A DNA stretch of 64,000 bases from Cacajao melanocephalus (Eukaryota; Chordata; Mammalia; Primates; Pitheciidae), in contig CAUYLG010065801.1 of assembly GCA_963573385.1 (NCBI GenBank), positions 1-64,000 on the forward strand, read 5' to 3'. The position numbers and the translations under genes were made by a program. The notes beneath the pieces are model-generated. The model was not told the DNA's origin. It saw only the letters and a list, made by a program, of their open reading frames with translations, and searched no databases. Of the stretch, positions 27,823-39,989 are shown piece after piece. Position 1 is the first letter of the stretch, and each line of letters starts with the position of its first letter.

Positions 27823-30617
27823 AACTGTAGCTAGAACTCCAGCGATCTGTGAACTGGCATTGAAAAGGAAATAATCTTTATTTTCAACAGTCTCAAACTG
27901 GTTATTGAATTCAGCATTTAGCATTTCCTTCAATTTATCAATGTAGGAAAATCTACAGTAGTATTAGCAGTATTCGAGAATTTGTCATCACGAGAAATAA
28001 CTCACATTACAGTTGCTGCAGGTATCTCAAAATGTCACAGGCACTCATGACAACTTCAATATTATGATAATTGTTATACCTGCTACTAGATCTTATAACG
28101 TGTTAATAAAATGTTCATGCATTGCCAATCACAAATTTTAATATTTTGATAACTAACTCAATAAAATTAGTTCCCTCTGTAACCCTGTGTACGCTGGTTG
28201 AGAAGTGAAACATATTTATTATATATCGAATAGTCCTAGGTACCTGACCATCTTCCAAATACCCAGGAATGAAAAGTGAATCTTTGCTTTGGTACTTAGA
28301 AGATGCCATGCTGCACACATTCATGCTGAAAACAAGTCTCAACCATGGGCATAAATTACCATTAAACTAGGAAAAGGAAAGAAGTTGGCCATGTGTCCTT
28401 TGAGGACAGGAAGACACAAGCAGCAGGGGGCTCTCAAACTAGGAGCTCCGGTTTGTCAAGCTGGGAGCGCTCTGAATGCTACTACAAAGACTTTCTTTTC
28501 CTCCGAGAAACTCACAAGTTTGTCTGGGACAGCGGGAGCCATCTTCCAGAAAAAAGGACACCAGTGGAGACCATATCCTTGAGGGAATAAATGACCTAAT
28601 TTCAAGACTTTTAACAGGACTCCACTGGGTAACGAGGGGTATCACTAAAGCCATCGTGGTCACAAATGCCTACCTAAGAAGGTAATTCTTGTAATAAATG
28701 GAAACGGCTTTACAGCCCATCAAGTCAATAAATCGGCCTTTTAAGAAGTTTTTAAGAACAAATTGACTTTAACAACTCCATAGGAACCACTGTGATATAA
28801 TTGTGTCCATCATACCAAAATTAAAGGCTTCCAATAAGGAATGAACATTAAGGTCTGGGGTCAGTGATCAAGCACTTATGGGCTTCCCAGAAGGATCTAA
28901 TAAAGTGCAGACTACGGTGATTCAGTAACTGTCTGTACTGTCCCGCGTTACTTAGGGGCTCTTTACTTCACAGATCACTGAAAAGTGAAACTAATGATAC
29001 CACTCGGAATCTTTACCATTTCAAACGCCAGTGAGATAACCTATCCACTAAAACTAAACACAGACACGTTTTTCAAATAGAGGCAATGTGATGCTACCAA
29101 AGTCGCCTTAGATTCATTCAGGGAAAAGGCAGGGAAGGAAGTAACAGCATACATTAAATAATTATTGCGATGGAGTTTTTCTTGTTTTTGGATTCTTTCC
29201 AGAATAATTATCCTTAATCATTTACAGGAAATACAAATGAACATTAAAAGGCCACCAGGAATTATTCATCATCACCGTAATTCCTTATCAGTCACTTTAT
29301 CTGGGGTTGGGGTGGGGAGAATAAGGGACACATTTTTCAACTCTGTAACAAAGTATTAATATTTGTTTCTTAGGTTAAATAACTCCTTTGTTTTGCATAC
29401 AAAGGATTCAGTTTTGGGGAAAGTGTAAGAGATTTTTTAGCCTACGTTATGAAGAGCTTCTGAAGAAGGATATCAGATCACTAACTCTTTTCCCTTTGGG
29501 GATATATGTTAAAAAAAAAACAAAACTGTACTTTGCTTAGAAAAACTGGCATCGAGGCATGGGAGATCATGGTGATAATTCAGAAAGAATTCAGAAGACA
29601 TCTGTTTTCTCCTTGTCTTTAAGCAGCTATGGTGCGTACGGCTTCTATCGCCAGTGGGACATTTCAAAGACACAATGCTAATTTTCCTCAAATGTAGTAT
29701 ATTCTAAATCTACACAATGTAATCAGACAGAGAATGATCATTTAAAGATATATTAGTTTCAAAACTTGATAGACATATGTCATTTCTGGTATCTTAAAAT
29801 ATCAGAAGACATTAAGTATAAAAATAGAACCACAGAGGTAAAAGTAGGTCTTTTCTCCAAAAATAATACTCCTGCCGGTTTCTGACACAATCAATGATAC
29901 ATACCCAGTTTGAGGGTGGATTTTTTTCCACTTTTCTTACTCTTCGCTATCTTGACTCTCCAACCACCCTTGAATTCCTGCAATAGTTATGATAACCAGC
30001 CTGGCTGTTTAAAAATTTTTCTTAAGGCCCTCTACAGATAAAGAACCATAACTAGTGACCAACTGCTGAAATAACTCATGAGGCTCAAGGTAAAAGTCAA
30101 ATCACGGCCAAGTACTAAGTCAAGTTCATTCGGATCATGTGCTTCCCATGCCATGAAGTAAGCCCAAGCCACAATCTGTGTTCTTTTCTCACATTAAAAG
30201 CTAGGAACAGTCAAGGAAGAAAAATAAAATGGATTTTTTAAAAGCTAAAATAAAGTGTCCATTGGCCAGTACAAATCATCCTCTTTTAATTTTTGAACAA
30301 CTACCATAACAAGTACATCTGACACTACCTCCTCTACCTAAGATTATGGGGGAAAATATGTTTGTTTTCATTTCCATAGTAAATAATGAGAAAAAAGCCA
30401 GAGGCACATATGACTTGGGAAACCTCCATATGATGTTCATGTAAGGTGGCTTTTATTTATAAGTCTAATTAGTAGTTGTCATTTCCTGTTTAGAGAGGAC
30501 TACAAGAAAAAGTGTGATTAGGGAAAAGGGGTAGTTACTGACAGGCCCGAGGAAGTACAGGAATCCAACGAAAGGAAAAACAGGTAGGAGAGAAGTGGCC
30601 CTACTTCCCTAAGCTGA

Positions 30618-30621
<4 letters not shown>
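27823..30621. other. Unassigned sequence, about 2.8 kb, Alu-free
   Basis: No repeat recognised. 28,385-28,690 is open in three + frames (65-69 codons) and one minus frame without any recognisable domain. This is one of the places where a conservation track would be most informative. Confidence 0.45.

Positions 30622-30655
<34 letters not shown>
30622..30655. repeat. (GT)17 microsatellite, uninterrupted
   Basis: Pure GT repeats following gagtgc and preceding caaag. Probably highly polymorphic. Confidence 0.96.
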
Positions 30656-30656
<1 letters not shown>

Positions 30657-30850
30657 AAAGATGTGTGTAAGGCAGGTTGTTCATTAGTGTATTACTATCA
30701 TGACCCTGCCTATATGTTCAACCCTGCTTAGGTAACTTATGAGTTCTCTATTATTGTCAATGTATATCTGTATATAAAGATTTTATACTATATTCTAAGA
30801 AGATTTATCAACATGAGTATCCTCATGCTTTCAATTTGACATAGAATTTT

Positions 30851-31157
30851 TTCTTTTCTTTTCTTTTTTTTTTTTTGAGATGGAGTCTCACTCTGTCATC
30901 CAGGCTGGAGTGCAGTGGCACGATCTCAGCTCACTGCAACTTCTACCTCCTGGGTTCAGGCGACTCTTCCTGCCTCAGCCTCCTGAGTAGCTTGGGACTA
31001 CAGGCGTGAGCCACCATGCCCAGCTACTTTTTGTATTTTTTAGTAGAAATAGGGCTTCACCATATCGGACAGGCTGGTCTCAAACTCCTGACCTCATGAT
31101 CCACCGCCTCGGCCTCCCAAAGTGCTGGATTACAAGCGTGAGCCAACGTGCCCAGCC
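30851..31157 (-). mobile_element. Alu SINE, full length, antisense
   Basis: Tail read as tttcttttctttttt; both arms; ends 'cgtgcccagcc'. The TSD is gacatagaat at 30,838-30,847 and 31,158-31,167. Confidence 0.97.
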
Positions 31158-31170
31158 GACATAGAATATT

Positions 31171-32700
31171 TTATACTTCCTATTTCATTTTCTCCCTGAA
31201 TAACATCTGTTTATCAAGTGGGCACTATCATTTGAAGCCAGGTCTACGCCAACAAAATAGAGCAAGACTCATGCAAAACATAAATCGAATTTGACACCCC
31301 GAATATCTGCTTTTACCAGAAGCATGCAGCTAATAAAGATCTAAGGATTTGGGAAGGTCTTTAATTAGCCTGAATTATCTAGATAATTACATTGATTTTT
31401 GCTAAAGTCAATTCATTCTTAATTGGTGATGCTAATTATATAAATATATCTCTCTTCTACCACGTTCTAGATGTTTCAAACCTAACAGTTTTCAGTTTAA
31501 TTTTTCTAGGTAGGCGCTGAATTGCACATTTCATATAAACAAACCCCTAGTGTGGACATGACCTAAAAAAGCATGCGTATCTCCTGAACTGTCCTCCCTC
31601 TAAGAGCATCATTCTAAAAACCAAATACGGCAGAGGTTAATGTACAGAACCTATACTTAATTCACAAGCATGGCTTGGAAAAATGGTTAGCAGTTGCCTG
31701 TTAGAAGCATAGCCATGAAAATTTCTGTAGCATTTCTGCATGTAATTAGCCTCTTTTTTCCCTTAGCTATTTATAAATGCATAAATATACCTGCACTCTA
31801 CGTAATGATGACAGACAGTGACAACATATTGATATACACTGCCACTTCGTACTTGGAAATGAATATTTCATTAGCTGAGTTATCACTGCTGGGTTACGAC
31901 CTTCAACTCTCTAATTTTAAATTCATCCGTTTTCAGACTATTAAGCTGTTCTTGAGCACACCACAGAAATTACAGATAGAGAGGTAAATTTTCAAGATAA
32001 TTTTTAATTTCAAAAAAGGTCAAGGATATGCATACTAAATTCTTTAAAAGAATTGTAACTCATAATGAGAGCAAATGGGTCATTTTGGTTGTTAACGATA
32101 TTTGCTCCTACATGTAAAAATGGAAAGGCTGAAGAAACAGATCATGATCACTGAAGGAAATTATCAAGCTCCTAATTTACCAGCACTATGCATACGAAAC
32201 TTAAAGAACAACTACGCAGATGATCAACTAACTAGATCTGGCTTAAGTCTTGTGGAAGCTTAGAGTGAAACACAGATGTCAGTTTCTAACTCAGCCTCAA
32301 CATCTTCCACCACAGTACATACCCCTTCCAGGAATAAACTCTATGATTCATTTGACTCACACACATTCTCTCCCCAACCTCCTTAAGTTAAAGCTATGTC
32401 TTTATAGAATCAAAAATATTTACATATTATGGTATGCATTAAGAAATCAGTATCTGAAATAAATGAAGGGAGGAAAAATCCTTAGTTGAATGACAGCTGC
32501 TTTTCCCTCAATCCAACATCACCTAACCCCATCCCGCAATGCTACCACCACTCAGCATGTAGCCTTGCCCTTCAGATCACCTCCTGGGAATAGGATGGCA
32601 GGCAGCTATGAGTGTGACCCCACTGACATCACCAATTATTCACCTCTGTACAAATTCTGCAGCAGTTTCTGGGTCACTCACTACTCTTAGTTTCACAGTG
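31171..32700. other. Unassigned sequence, about 1.5 kb
   Basis: No recognised element. A 97-codon + frame at 31,694-31,987 lies in AT-rich sequence and shows no domain. Confidence 0.45.
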
Positions 32701-33458
32701 TACTTTTCATCATTCCTAGCCTTCTCTATGCAGGTTCCTTTTCCTTTTCAGCTTCTTTAATATTGATGTTTCTCAGGGGATATTGCTCTACAATTTTCCT
32801 TCAGTCATCTAAGCTGATCCCAAACCTCTGCCCCCAACCCATGCTCAGATTCAAATGGCCAATGAATGGCCAGATGGACTTTTCCAACAGTACATCCAGC
32901 TAGCGCCTCTAATTAACTCAATCATTGCATAGATCCCTGTCACGTCTCCACTTCAGAGTCCAAAATTTGGCACGAAGGCTCTCCGCGATGAGGTCCCTGA
33001 TATGCAACCCAAGTTCATCTGTCTCCAGTACCTGCCTTTATATTCCTTCCAGGGCTCAGGATCTGCCTGTGGCCCCCGGCATGAGCTATGCTAGTCCTAG
33101 CCTCCACCCCTTGCTCACACTTTATCTACTGCACGAAACATGCTGCTACCAGCTCCCCACTCCAACCCTAACTCAGTGTCAATCTCAACCCTCAGCACAC
33201 ACCATCGCAACCCTCCTCACCCACAGCACACATACCACCCCAGACACGCAGAAATTTTCCCTGTCCACTAAGCCATGCCCTAGGATACATTGTAGCTCTT
33301 TCTTATAGCAACCAATGCATTTCTGCATTATAGTTATCACATGATGACACTGTATGAACTGTCATCTGTATTTACTCTACCCTAAATACAATAAACACCT
33401 TTTAAGTATTTTAGTTCCCAGTAGTGCTTGGCATAGGGCAGATAATCAATAAATATAC
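32701..33458 (+). repeat. L2 LINE, long 3' fragment
   Basis: Words such as ggctctccgcgatgaggtcc, 'cacactttatctactgcacg' and 'aaacatgctgctacc' follow the L2 3' order. It ends in 'tgcttggcatagggcagata' and 'atcaataaatatac', where an Alu interrupts. The 5' limit is uncertain. The 127-codon frame at 32,925-33,308 lies here and is not a gene. Confidence 0.6.
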
Positions 33459-33652
33459 TTTTATTTTTTCTTGTGACATGGGGTCTCGCTCTGTCACCCA
33501 GGCTGGAGTGCAGTGGCACAAAGCTCACTGCAGCCTCAACCTCCTGGGCTCAAGCAATCCTCCCACCACAGCCTCCCAAGGAGGTAGGACTATAAGCACA
33601 TGCCACCACGTCCACTTAATTTTTATTTTTATTGGAGACGGTCTGGCCAGGT
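33459..33652 (-). mobile_element. Alu SINE, antisense, left part missing
   Basis: Right arm in antisense, ending abruptly around ggccaggttg after losing the 'ggtttcaccatgttg' block. About 95 bases of the Alu 5' end are absent. Divergent, J-type. Confidence 0.9.
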
Positions 33653-33701
33653 TGAAATACATTTTTTAAAGTGAATTACAAATGGAATAATCAACCAAAC
33701 T

Positions 33702-33970
33702 GAGCTGGGAGTGGTGGCTCACATCTGTAATCCCAGTACTTTAGGAAGGTGAGGCAAGAAGATTGCTTGAGGCAAGGAGTTCTTGACCAGCCTGGACAAC
33801 ATGGTGAGTCCCCATCTCTTAAAAATAATTGTTTTTAATTAGCCAGGCATGGTTGTGCACACCTGTAGCCCCAATTACTTAGGAGGCTGAGGCAGGAGAA
33901 TCACTTGAGCCCAGGTGTTTGAGGCTTCAGTAAGTTATGACTGCACCACTGCACTCCAGCCTGGGCAAAA
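33702..33970 (+). mobile_element. Alu SINE, old, sense
   Basis: gagctgggagtggtggctca start, both arms; the 3' end fades into an AT-rich tail after 'gcctgggcaaaagaataa'. It lies 50 bases from an antisense Alu, a strong candidate for intramolecular dsRNA if transcribed. Confidence 0.94.
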
Positions 33971-34192
33971 GAATAATTAAAAATTAAATCTATCTATTAA
34001 AAAAACTCTCTTAAAAAATTTAAAAAAACAAAAATGATACTTATCCAGTCTCCTGCAATTATTACCATGAAATAAACAGCATATCCTAACCTTCAGCTTA
34101 AAATGAAGTGTTCTAGAATGCCCCAGGTCAAATAGTCCTCTTCCGTTTTCTCTTTCAGCCCTTGTTTCATTAGAGCATTCTGCCTCAATTAA

Positions 34193-34634
<442 letters not shown>

Positions 34635-35126
34635 TCCAATGTCTGTCTTTCATATCAAGGTTTGTGAAGGCAGGGTTCATCAGCCTGGCTGACGGTTCAC
34701 ACTCAATTTACTGACTGATTTAACACATGACTAAATTGATGAATAAAGCATTGTCTTCATCTATTATTAAATTAGCACTGATTGGTTTGTCAAATTAGCC
34801 AAGTGATACCTTGGAAAACAAACAACGTCTGACATTGAGGAGATGGTAGAAGAGATAAGTGCACTTGGGTAAGCTCATCTTTAAACAAGTTTAATGCAGG
34901 CCAAAGGAAGATGGAAATATAAAGTACCTTGCCCCTTGGCCTTAGAGGTCTCAAAGTCATAGTGAATCTCTACAATGGCAGGTCTCAATAAAGTACCTAC
35001 ACAAAACGACAACATACTGAGTGTCTCTGCTTAGACCTGGGGATTATACCCATTCAATGAGGTTGCAGTATGTCCTGCTGAGCTGAAGCTATGACAGATT
35101 TAAATTATGTTTATGAAGAAAAATGG

Positions 35127-35395
35127 GTGGGAGTTTGAGGCAAGAGAATTGCTTGAGCCCAGGAGTTCAAGGCCAGCCTGGGAAACACAGTAGTACCCTG
35201 TCTCTATAATAAATTAAAAAAAAAAAAAAAAAAGAGCCAGGCATGGTGGTGCACACCTGTGGTTCCAGCTACTCGGGAGGCTGAGGCAGGAGGATCACTT
35301 GTGACTGGAAGGCTGAAGCTACAGTGAGCTAAGGTCTCACACTGCACTCCAGCCTGCATGAGAGAGTAAGACCCTATATCCAAAAAAAAAAAAAG
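35127..35395 (+). mobile_element. Alu SINE, old (J-type), 5' truncated
   Basis: Begins at gtgggagtttgaggcaagag, lacking the first ~45 bases. A-rich linker with an A18 run; A12 tail. Confidence 0.94.
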
Positions 35396-35554
35396 GTCAA
35401 AATAAATGAAGAGAAATTAATAAATTCTGTTAATTTAGTAATCAACATCTCATAATAATTCAATTGAAAAATCAACTGTCTGTCTATATTCAGAGCTGAA
35501 TAGTATTATCATACTGATAAAAACAAAATATATGTCTACTGAATCAGAGAATCA

Positions 35555-35640
35555 AAGACAAACCTGGTTTGCCTGTGATTTTGCCTCATGCAGGAAACTC
35601 ATGACAAATCCACTAAGCATTCTCAAGTTTTTATTCATTG
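35555..35640 (+). repeat. Diverged direct repeat, copy 1
   Basis: Shares gcctgtgattt, gcaggaaactca and ctaagc.ttct, in the same order and spacing, with 36,724-36,805. Identity is roughly 70% by eye over about 75 bases. Not Alu, MIR or L2. Confidence 0.65.
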
Positions 35641-36723
35641 GAGAGGTCAGGATGTAGGAAGTGATGGCATGTATCCCAAATTTACTGAGCCACACAACAA
35701 AGAGTAGTCTTTATTAGTTTCAAAACGTATATTAAATTATAAATAATCATCAAAGGACAGTTGTCAAACGGAAGTTATATCTTTGATCTATCATCTATTT
35801 CTAGAAAAATAGATTCTAAATGCTCATATGCCCAGTCATCTCTCAACGTTTTATCTGAAAAGCACAAACAACTAAACTTATTTTACGTGAAATGCTCGGC
35901 AAATTCTATTTCATTGGCTCTTCTACTCCTAACTTTTTAAATGCAGGTGGAAGGTCGGAAATCAATACTAAATTTCCCAATAGATTCAGCCCCAAGGCAT
36001 CCTTCCTCCTACAGAGCCCATCACTGAGGCTTTCCTATCCAAACCTTTTACTATATCCAAGCGTTCCCTCAATTTTTGGCAGATACTCTCAAGTCACGTG
36101 AAATTAGCTAAGATAACTAGAGACCCAAGTCAAACACTCTAAGAGCTACATAATTACAAAAATTCCTCCCCATTCCCTCTGGAGGCCTGTTGGAGGAGAT
36201 CGCTAAGCTAATCATGGTTTTGTTAGCAAAATCCCATTAACTTATAATATCATACCATCAAGTACATTACCCTCAAAAACAAAGAATATGGACATAGGCA
36301 CACATTTTAATTTCATGGACATTTTATCTTTCTATTTAAAGCTCATTGGCAGGAGTGCCTAAGAATGAAGTTTTTCAAATGGTTAATGAACTGAAAGCAA
36401 ATTCTTAGATCATGGATGCAAATTCAACTGTCTCGTGGGGTGAGGCAGATCCTGTAAATGACTGAGTTTGCAATATTACTCATCAGTAGGAACTGACAAG
36501 GAGGAGGCACTGCTGTTATGGAGGAATGCAGGCTCCCTGCTGCCCCACTGCCTGATTTTACTGTTTCAATTAAGAATGTGTGCACTATGATTTAAGGAAG
36601 ATATTCATATTGACCTTTTAAATTAAAATCCCCAATATTTAAATATCGGAAACGAACTCAAGGATGTTAAAAACACTGTATGAACAAATACACTATTTGT
36701 AGACTAAACACAGCCCAAATCAG

Positions 36724-36805
36724 AAACGAATCCAGTCTGCCTGTGATTTAGTCACAAGCAGGAAACTCACAAAGCTTCATTAAGCGTTCTTGTAATTTCT
36801 TCCTG
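36724..36805 (+). repeat. Diverged direct repeat, copy 2
   Basis: Partner of 35,555-35,640, in the same orientation, about 1.17 kb downstream. Confidence 0.65.
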
Positions 36806-38149
36806 GAGGCCTAAGTGGCTGCCTGCCCCCGACTGAAGTTTCTGGTATTTTCCAGCTTCATAAAATAATTCCTCCCACAAAACAACAAAGCAAAGTCTGA
36901 TTGTCATTACCCAGAGCTGCTGATTAAATGACTAATTTCAAGAAACTTGTCATCACTTGATTAAACTTTATATAGTAACGCTGACTTTGTCTTATTCAGA
37001 GAAACACATTTGGGTTTCATATGTGACTTCCACGTCCGGCAATGAAACTTTTTGGCCATTAAGTTCTTGTATCAACTTTTCTTAGGTAGAGTGTCTTAGT
37101 CTGGCTTTCCCAGAAACAGGTCCCGAGACAAAGATTGCAATACCAGTACTTTCTTTGGGAGATGACCTAGGAAACAACAGGGGAGTGATGAACAAGGTAA
37201 GAGAAGGTAATACCTAACTCTGATCAACTATTGGCTCAAAGCTACTAGCTATGGGACATGGACTCCCCCAGCCCTTCTGGATGGCCATATGCAGGTACCT
37301 GTGGCTCCAGAGAGCCCCTGGGGAAAGAGTTGCAAAGGCCAGCAGGTGGACAGCGGGTCAGCATACAAAAACTAAAAATATAAGTGCTCGGAAAATGAGA
37401 AAATGATTTAAGAAGCTAATCTTCTTGAAGCTAATCTTTCTATAGCTAAAAGGTTTGGCAGGATATCTGCCCTCTGAGGTGGAACACGCCTAACTAAAAT
37501 GCCTGAAGACCATTTACATAACTTACATCCCTGCATCTTCACTGGCTGGAGGGCTGCAAAAAAGGGCTCGCCTTAGGGAGGTATTTTAGCCCTGTCTCTC
37601 CAGAGACAAGTCATCTCTGATGTACATACAGTGCCGGGCACCAAGCCTGCAGCTTCCAACACCGCCATGTGTCATTAGGAAGGCAATTAGGAGCAATCAC
37701 ACTCTTCCAGACAATTACTGTCTCTCACAGGGGGGCTCACTCTTAAAATTAGACCTAGAGTCAAAACCTACTTGTATAGTATTATATCTTCCACTTTTGT
37801 CTCCCCAAGGATTCATCAGATGTTTCCTCAGTTTGCTCAGCTTCAAGCACTCTCAGGAGAATGTACAACTCTGTGCAGTTTCTTAATGGATTTTAATCTA
37901 TGGCCAAAATGAGGTATCTCAAAACAGCAACATGACTGACCATGAGAAGTGTTCAGTAACTTCAAAGGTCAAGTAAAACTTTGCAAACGTCCCTCCCTAG
38001 AACGTGTGTGTATGAGTGTGTGGGGGGGTGGGGGGGCCAAATCCTCCTAAAATGATCATTTATCATCATCCTTAGGATTTTATTGTCTTTAATGCATGCT
38101 ACATGACTCTGCAGGATCCAGCTCCTTCCTTCCTCCTTCCCTCTCTCTC

Positions 38150-38427
38150 ATACATCATCTCACACTATTCCCCTCTCTCTCACTTTGCTCCCACCTCCAG
38201 GTCTTCAGTCAGATGCTAGAACAAGCCATGTGCTTTTCCCACCACGTGGTGCTGATACTTGCTGGTCTCTCTGCCTGGAATTCTTTCCAGACTCATCACA
38301 TGACTGGGAGACCTTCCCCTCAGCACTGTCTAAAAGCAATCCTACTGCTGTTATCTGAGACCCATTCATTTCATTCAAGGCCACAATAGATCAGTTCTAT
38401 CTATTGATGTGTTCACTAGTTTCTCAC
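38150..38427 (+). repeat. L2 LINE 3' region, split by LTR
   Basis: 'aagccatgtgcttttcccac' and 'ctctctgcctggaattcttt' are L2 3' words. The element ends where the LTR-like sequence begins near 38,428 and resumes at about 39,080. Confidence 0.65.
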
Positions 38428-39027
38428 CTGACAGGCCCACTAAGATGGGTCTCAGGGTAGTAGCAGGAACCAAACTGAGGTAGGAGAATAGGGCCCCAGG
38501 GCAGGGTACCTAAAGCTGATTCACACTGACTTCCTAGAACGAAATCAAAAGAAAAGCCCCCACGTTCCACTCCTAAGTGACAAAAGAACCAGAAGCTACT
38601 CCCTTTGAGAAACCACTCCCACCCCCAGTTTTCTGCCTGGCAGATGGAAAATTGAAAGTATCTCTGATTCGTTGCTTTCCCCAACCAATCAGACGTTTGC
38701 ATGGGAGTGCAACTTTGTAACTTCACTTCAGCTTTCTGCAACCAATCAGGCTGATTTGGGGCCACTACTTCATTTACATGGGGTGTAACCAAGTGGCCAA
38801 TGGGAAACCTCTAGGGGGCATTTGGACCCCAGAAGATTCTGTAACAGGGCCCTTGAGCCACTACTCAGGCTGCTCCCCCCACCCGCACCACCCGTGGAGT
38901 ATACATTCATTTTCAATAAATCTCAGCTTTCATTGCTTCATTCTTTCCTTGCTTTGCTGAGAGTTTTGGTCAATTCTTCGTTCAAAACACCAAGAACCTG
39001 GACAACTTGCAGTTGAGACCCTCAACT
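38428..39027 (+). repeat. Solo LTR of an endogenous retrovirus (ERV1-like), probable
   Basis: About 600 bases beginning tgacaggcccac. Three CCAAT motifs lie at 38,685, 38,742 and 38,797, and AATAAA at 38,915-38,920. A T/C-rich section then leads into R/U5-like sequence (ccaagaacctggacaacttg). The layout is typical of a U3-R-U5 solo LTR in sense orientation. No retroviral coding sequence flanks it. It interrupts an L2. Subfamily and TSD are not determined; the 3' edge is uncertain by about 40 bases. Confidence 0.68.
38915..38920 (+). promoter_or_regulatory. Poly(A) signal of the LTR
   Basis: AATAAA within the context ttcaataaatctcagc, about 235 bases downstream of the first CCAAT box. Consistent with LTR polyadenylation; use is untested. 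Confidence 0.6.
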
Positions 39028-39029
39028 AA

Positions 39030-39077
39030 GAATGTAACAAAATGGGTTGAGAATGTAACAAAATGGGTTACATTCTC
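39030..39077. repeat. 19-bp tandem repeat plus hairpin
   Basis: gaatgtaacaaaatgggtt occurs at 39,030-39,048 and 39,051-39,069. The second unit continues into a perfect 11-bp inverted repeat: gagaatgtaac (39,049-39,059), then aaaatgg, then gttacattctc (39,067-39,077). It sits at the LTR/L2 boundary. Confidence 0.92.
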
Positions 39078-39079
39078 TG

Positions 39080-39146
39080 GTGGAGCCACAGTGTTTGGCA
39101 TGGAGCAGGATTCCAAGTATCTTGTTGAATGAATGAATGAATGACA
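39080..39146 (+). repeat. L2 LINE terminus
   Basis: 'acagtgtttggcatggagca' then 'atcttgttgaatgaatgaat' is the L2 3' end, the continuation of 38,150-38,427 beyond the LTR. Confidence 0.74.
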
Positions 39147-39599
39147 GATGTTCTACCAGGCGCTGAAGAACCAACTATAAGCTATACACTTGGTATCTCA
39201 AACTCTGGAAATTTAACAGTGTCGGTGCCATAGAGTCAAATAAATGGACTTCACTCTGTTTTTCATTATATGAAACCTTCTTCAGAAGTACGGTGAACAG
39301 ATCGGATGATTACCCTCTGCCATGTTTCACGTTATCTAGAAACAGATCAACCATGAATGGCCTCTCCACTCAGGGCCCATAAAATATGTCAAGTGATCCT
39401 CCTGTGTGATATCCTCCTTGACCTCTTAAAAAGTCTTCTCCCATTTCCACGGTTTTGGCTGCAAATGATCCCTGGCTTTATACCACTCTTTTCTAAATGT
39501 CTCCGATTCCCTGCTAACCCTAACAGCACTGCATTTAGTGTCCTGTGTTAATGAGTGATAGGATCCTATTGGTCTCTCTGCGATAGTGTGACAGTTGTC
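39147..39599. other. Unassigned sequence
   Basis: No clear family; it may belong to the L2 whose end is at about 39,700. Confidence 0.4.
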
Positions 39600-39700
39600 T
39601 CAGTCCTGGAATTAACCAATGCTTCTTGGTATTCCCAGGGCCTAGGAAACATATTGTCACCTAATAGGTGCTTAATAAATACTGCTGAAATCAAAGAGGA
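39600..39700 (+). repeat. L2/MIR-type 3' end
   Basis: 'cccagggcctaggaaacata' then 'aataggtgcttaataaatac' and 'tgctgaa' matches the shared L2/MIR terminus. Confidence 0.62.
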
Positions 39701-39737
39701 AAAAAGATCAAGATTGAAAGCTTATTTCTCTGCCTGT

Positions 39738-39930
39738 GCTGTACAGTATGGTAGCAACCAGCCACATGTGGCTATTTAAATTTAAATTTAATTTAATTCA
39801 AAATTCAGTTCCTCAGCCACACTGGCAATATTTCAGGTGCCCCGTGGTCCCATGTGGCAAGTAGCTGCTGTGTTAGCACAAAATAGAACATTTCCATCAT
39901 TGTAGAAACTTCTTTTGGACAGCCCTTGTA
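39738..39930 (+). repeat. hAT-type short DNA element
   Basis: 'gtgctgtacagtatggtagc' at the left, 'ccacatgtggctatttaaat' next, and 'cttttggacagccc' at the right. The ends are roughly inverted copies, with an AT-rich centre. Related to 11,846 and 52,605. Strand tentative. Confidence 0.65.
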
Positions 39931-39989
39931 CGGATCTTTAAAAAAATAAAGCTACCAAGTAAACACTTTATTATGTATTGACTAAGAGA

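Larger units (their letters stand above)
35396..38149. other. Unassigned sequence, about 2.75 kb, Alu-free
   Basis: Contains the diverged repeat pair described separately. 37,090-37,340 starts gtcttagtctggctttccca and has the look of an old LTR or LINE tail that I could not name. aagctaatctt is repeated at 37,415-37,440. A G-rich run, tgggggggtggggggg, lies near 38,018. Confidence 0.45.

Noticed and set aside
38010..38040. G-rich run (two G7 blocks) as a possible G-quadruplex
   Set aside because: Only two long G runs separated by one T; a stable four-tract arrangement is not evident.
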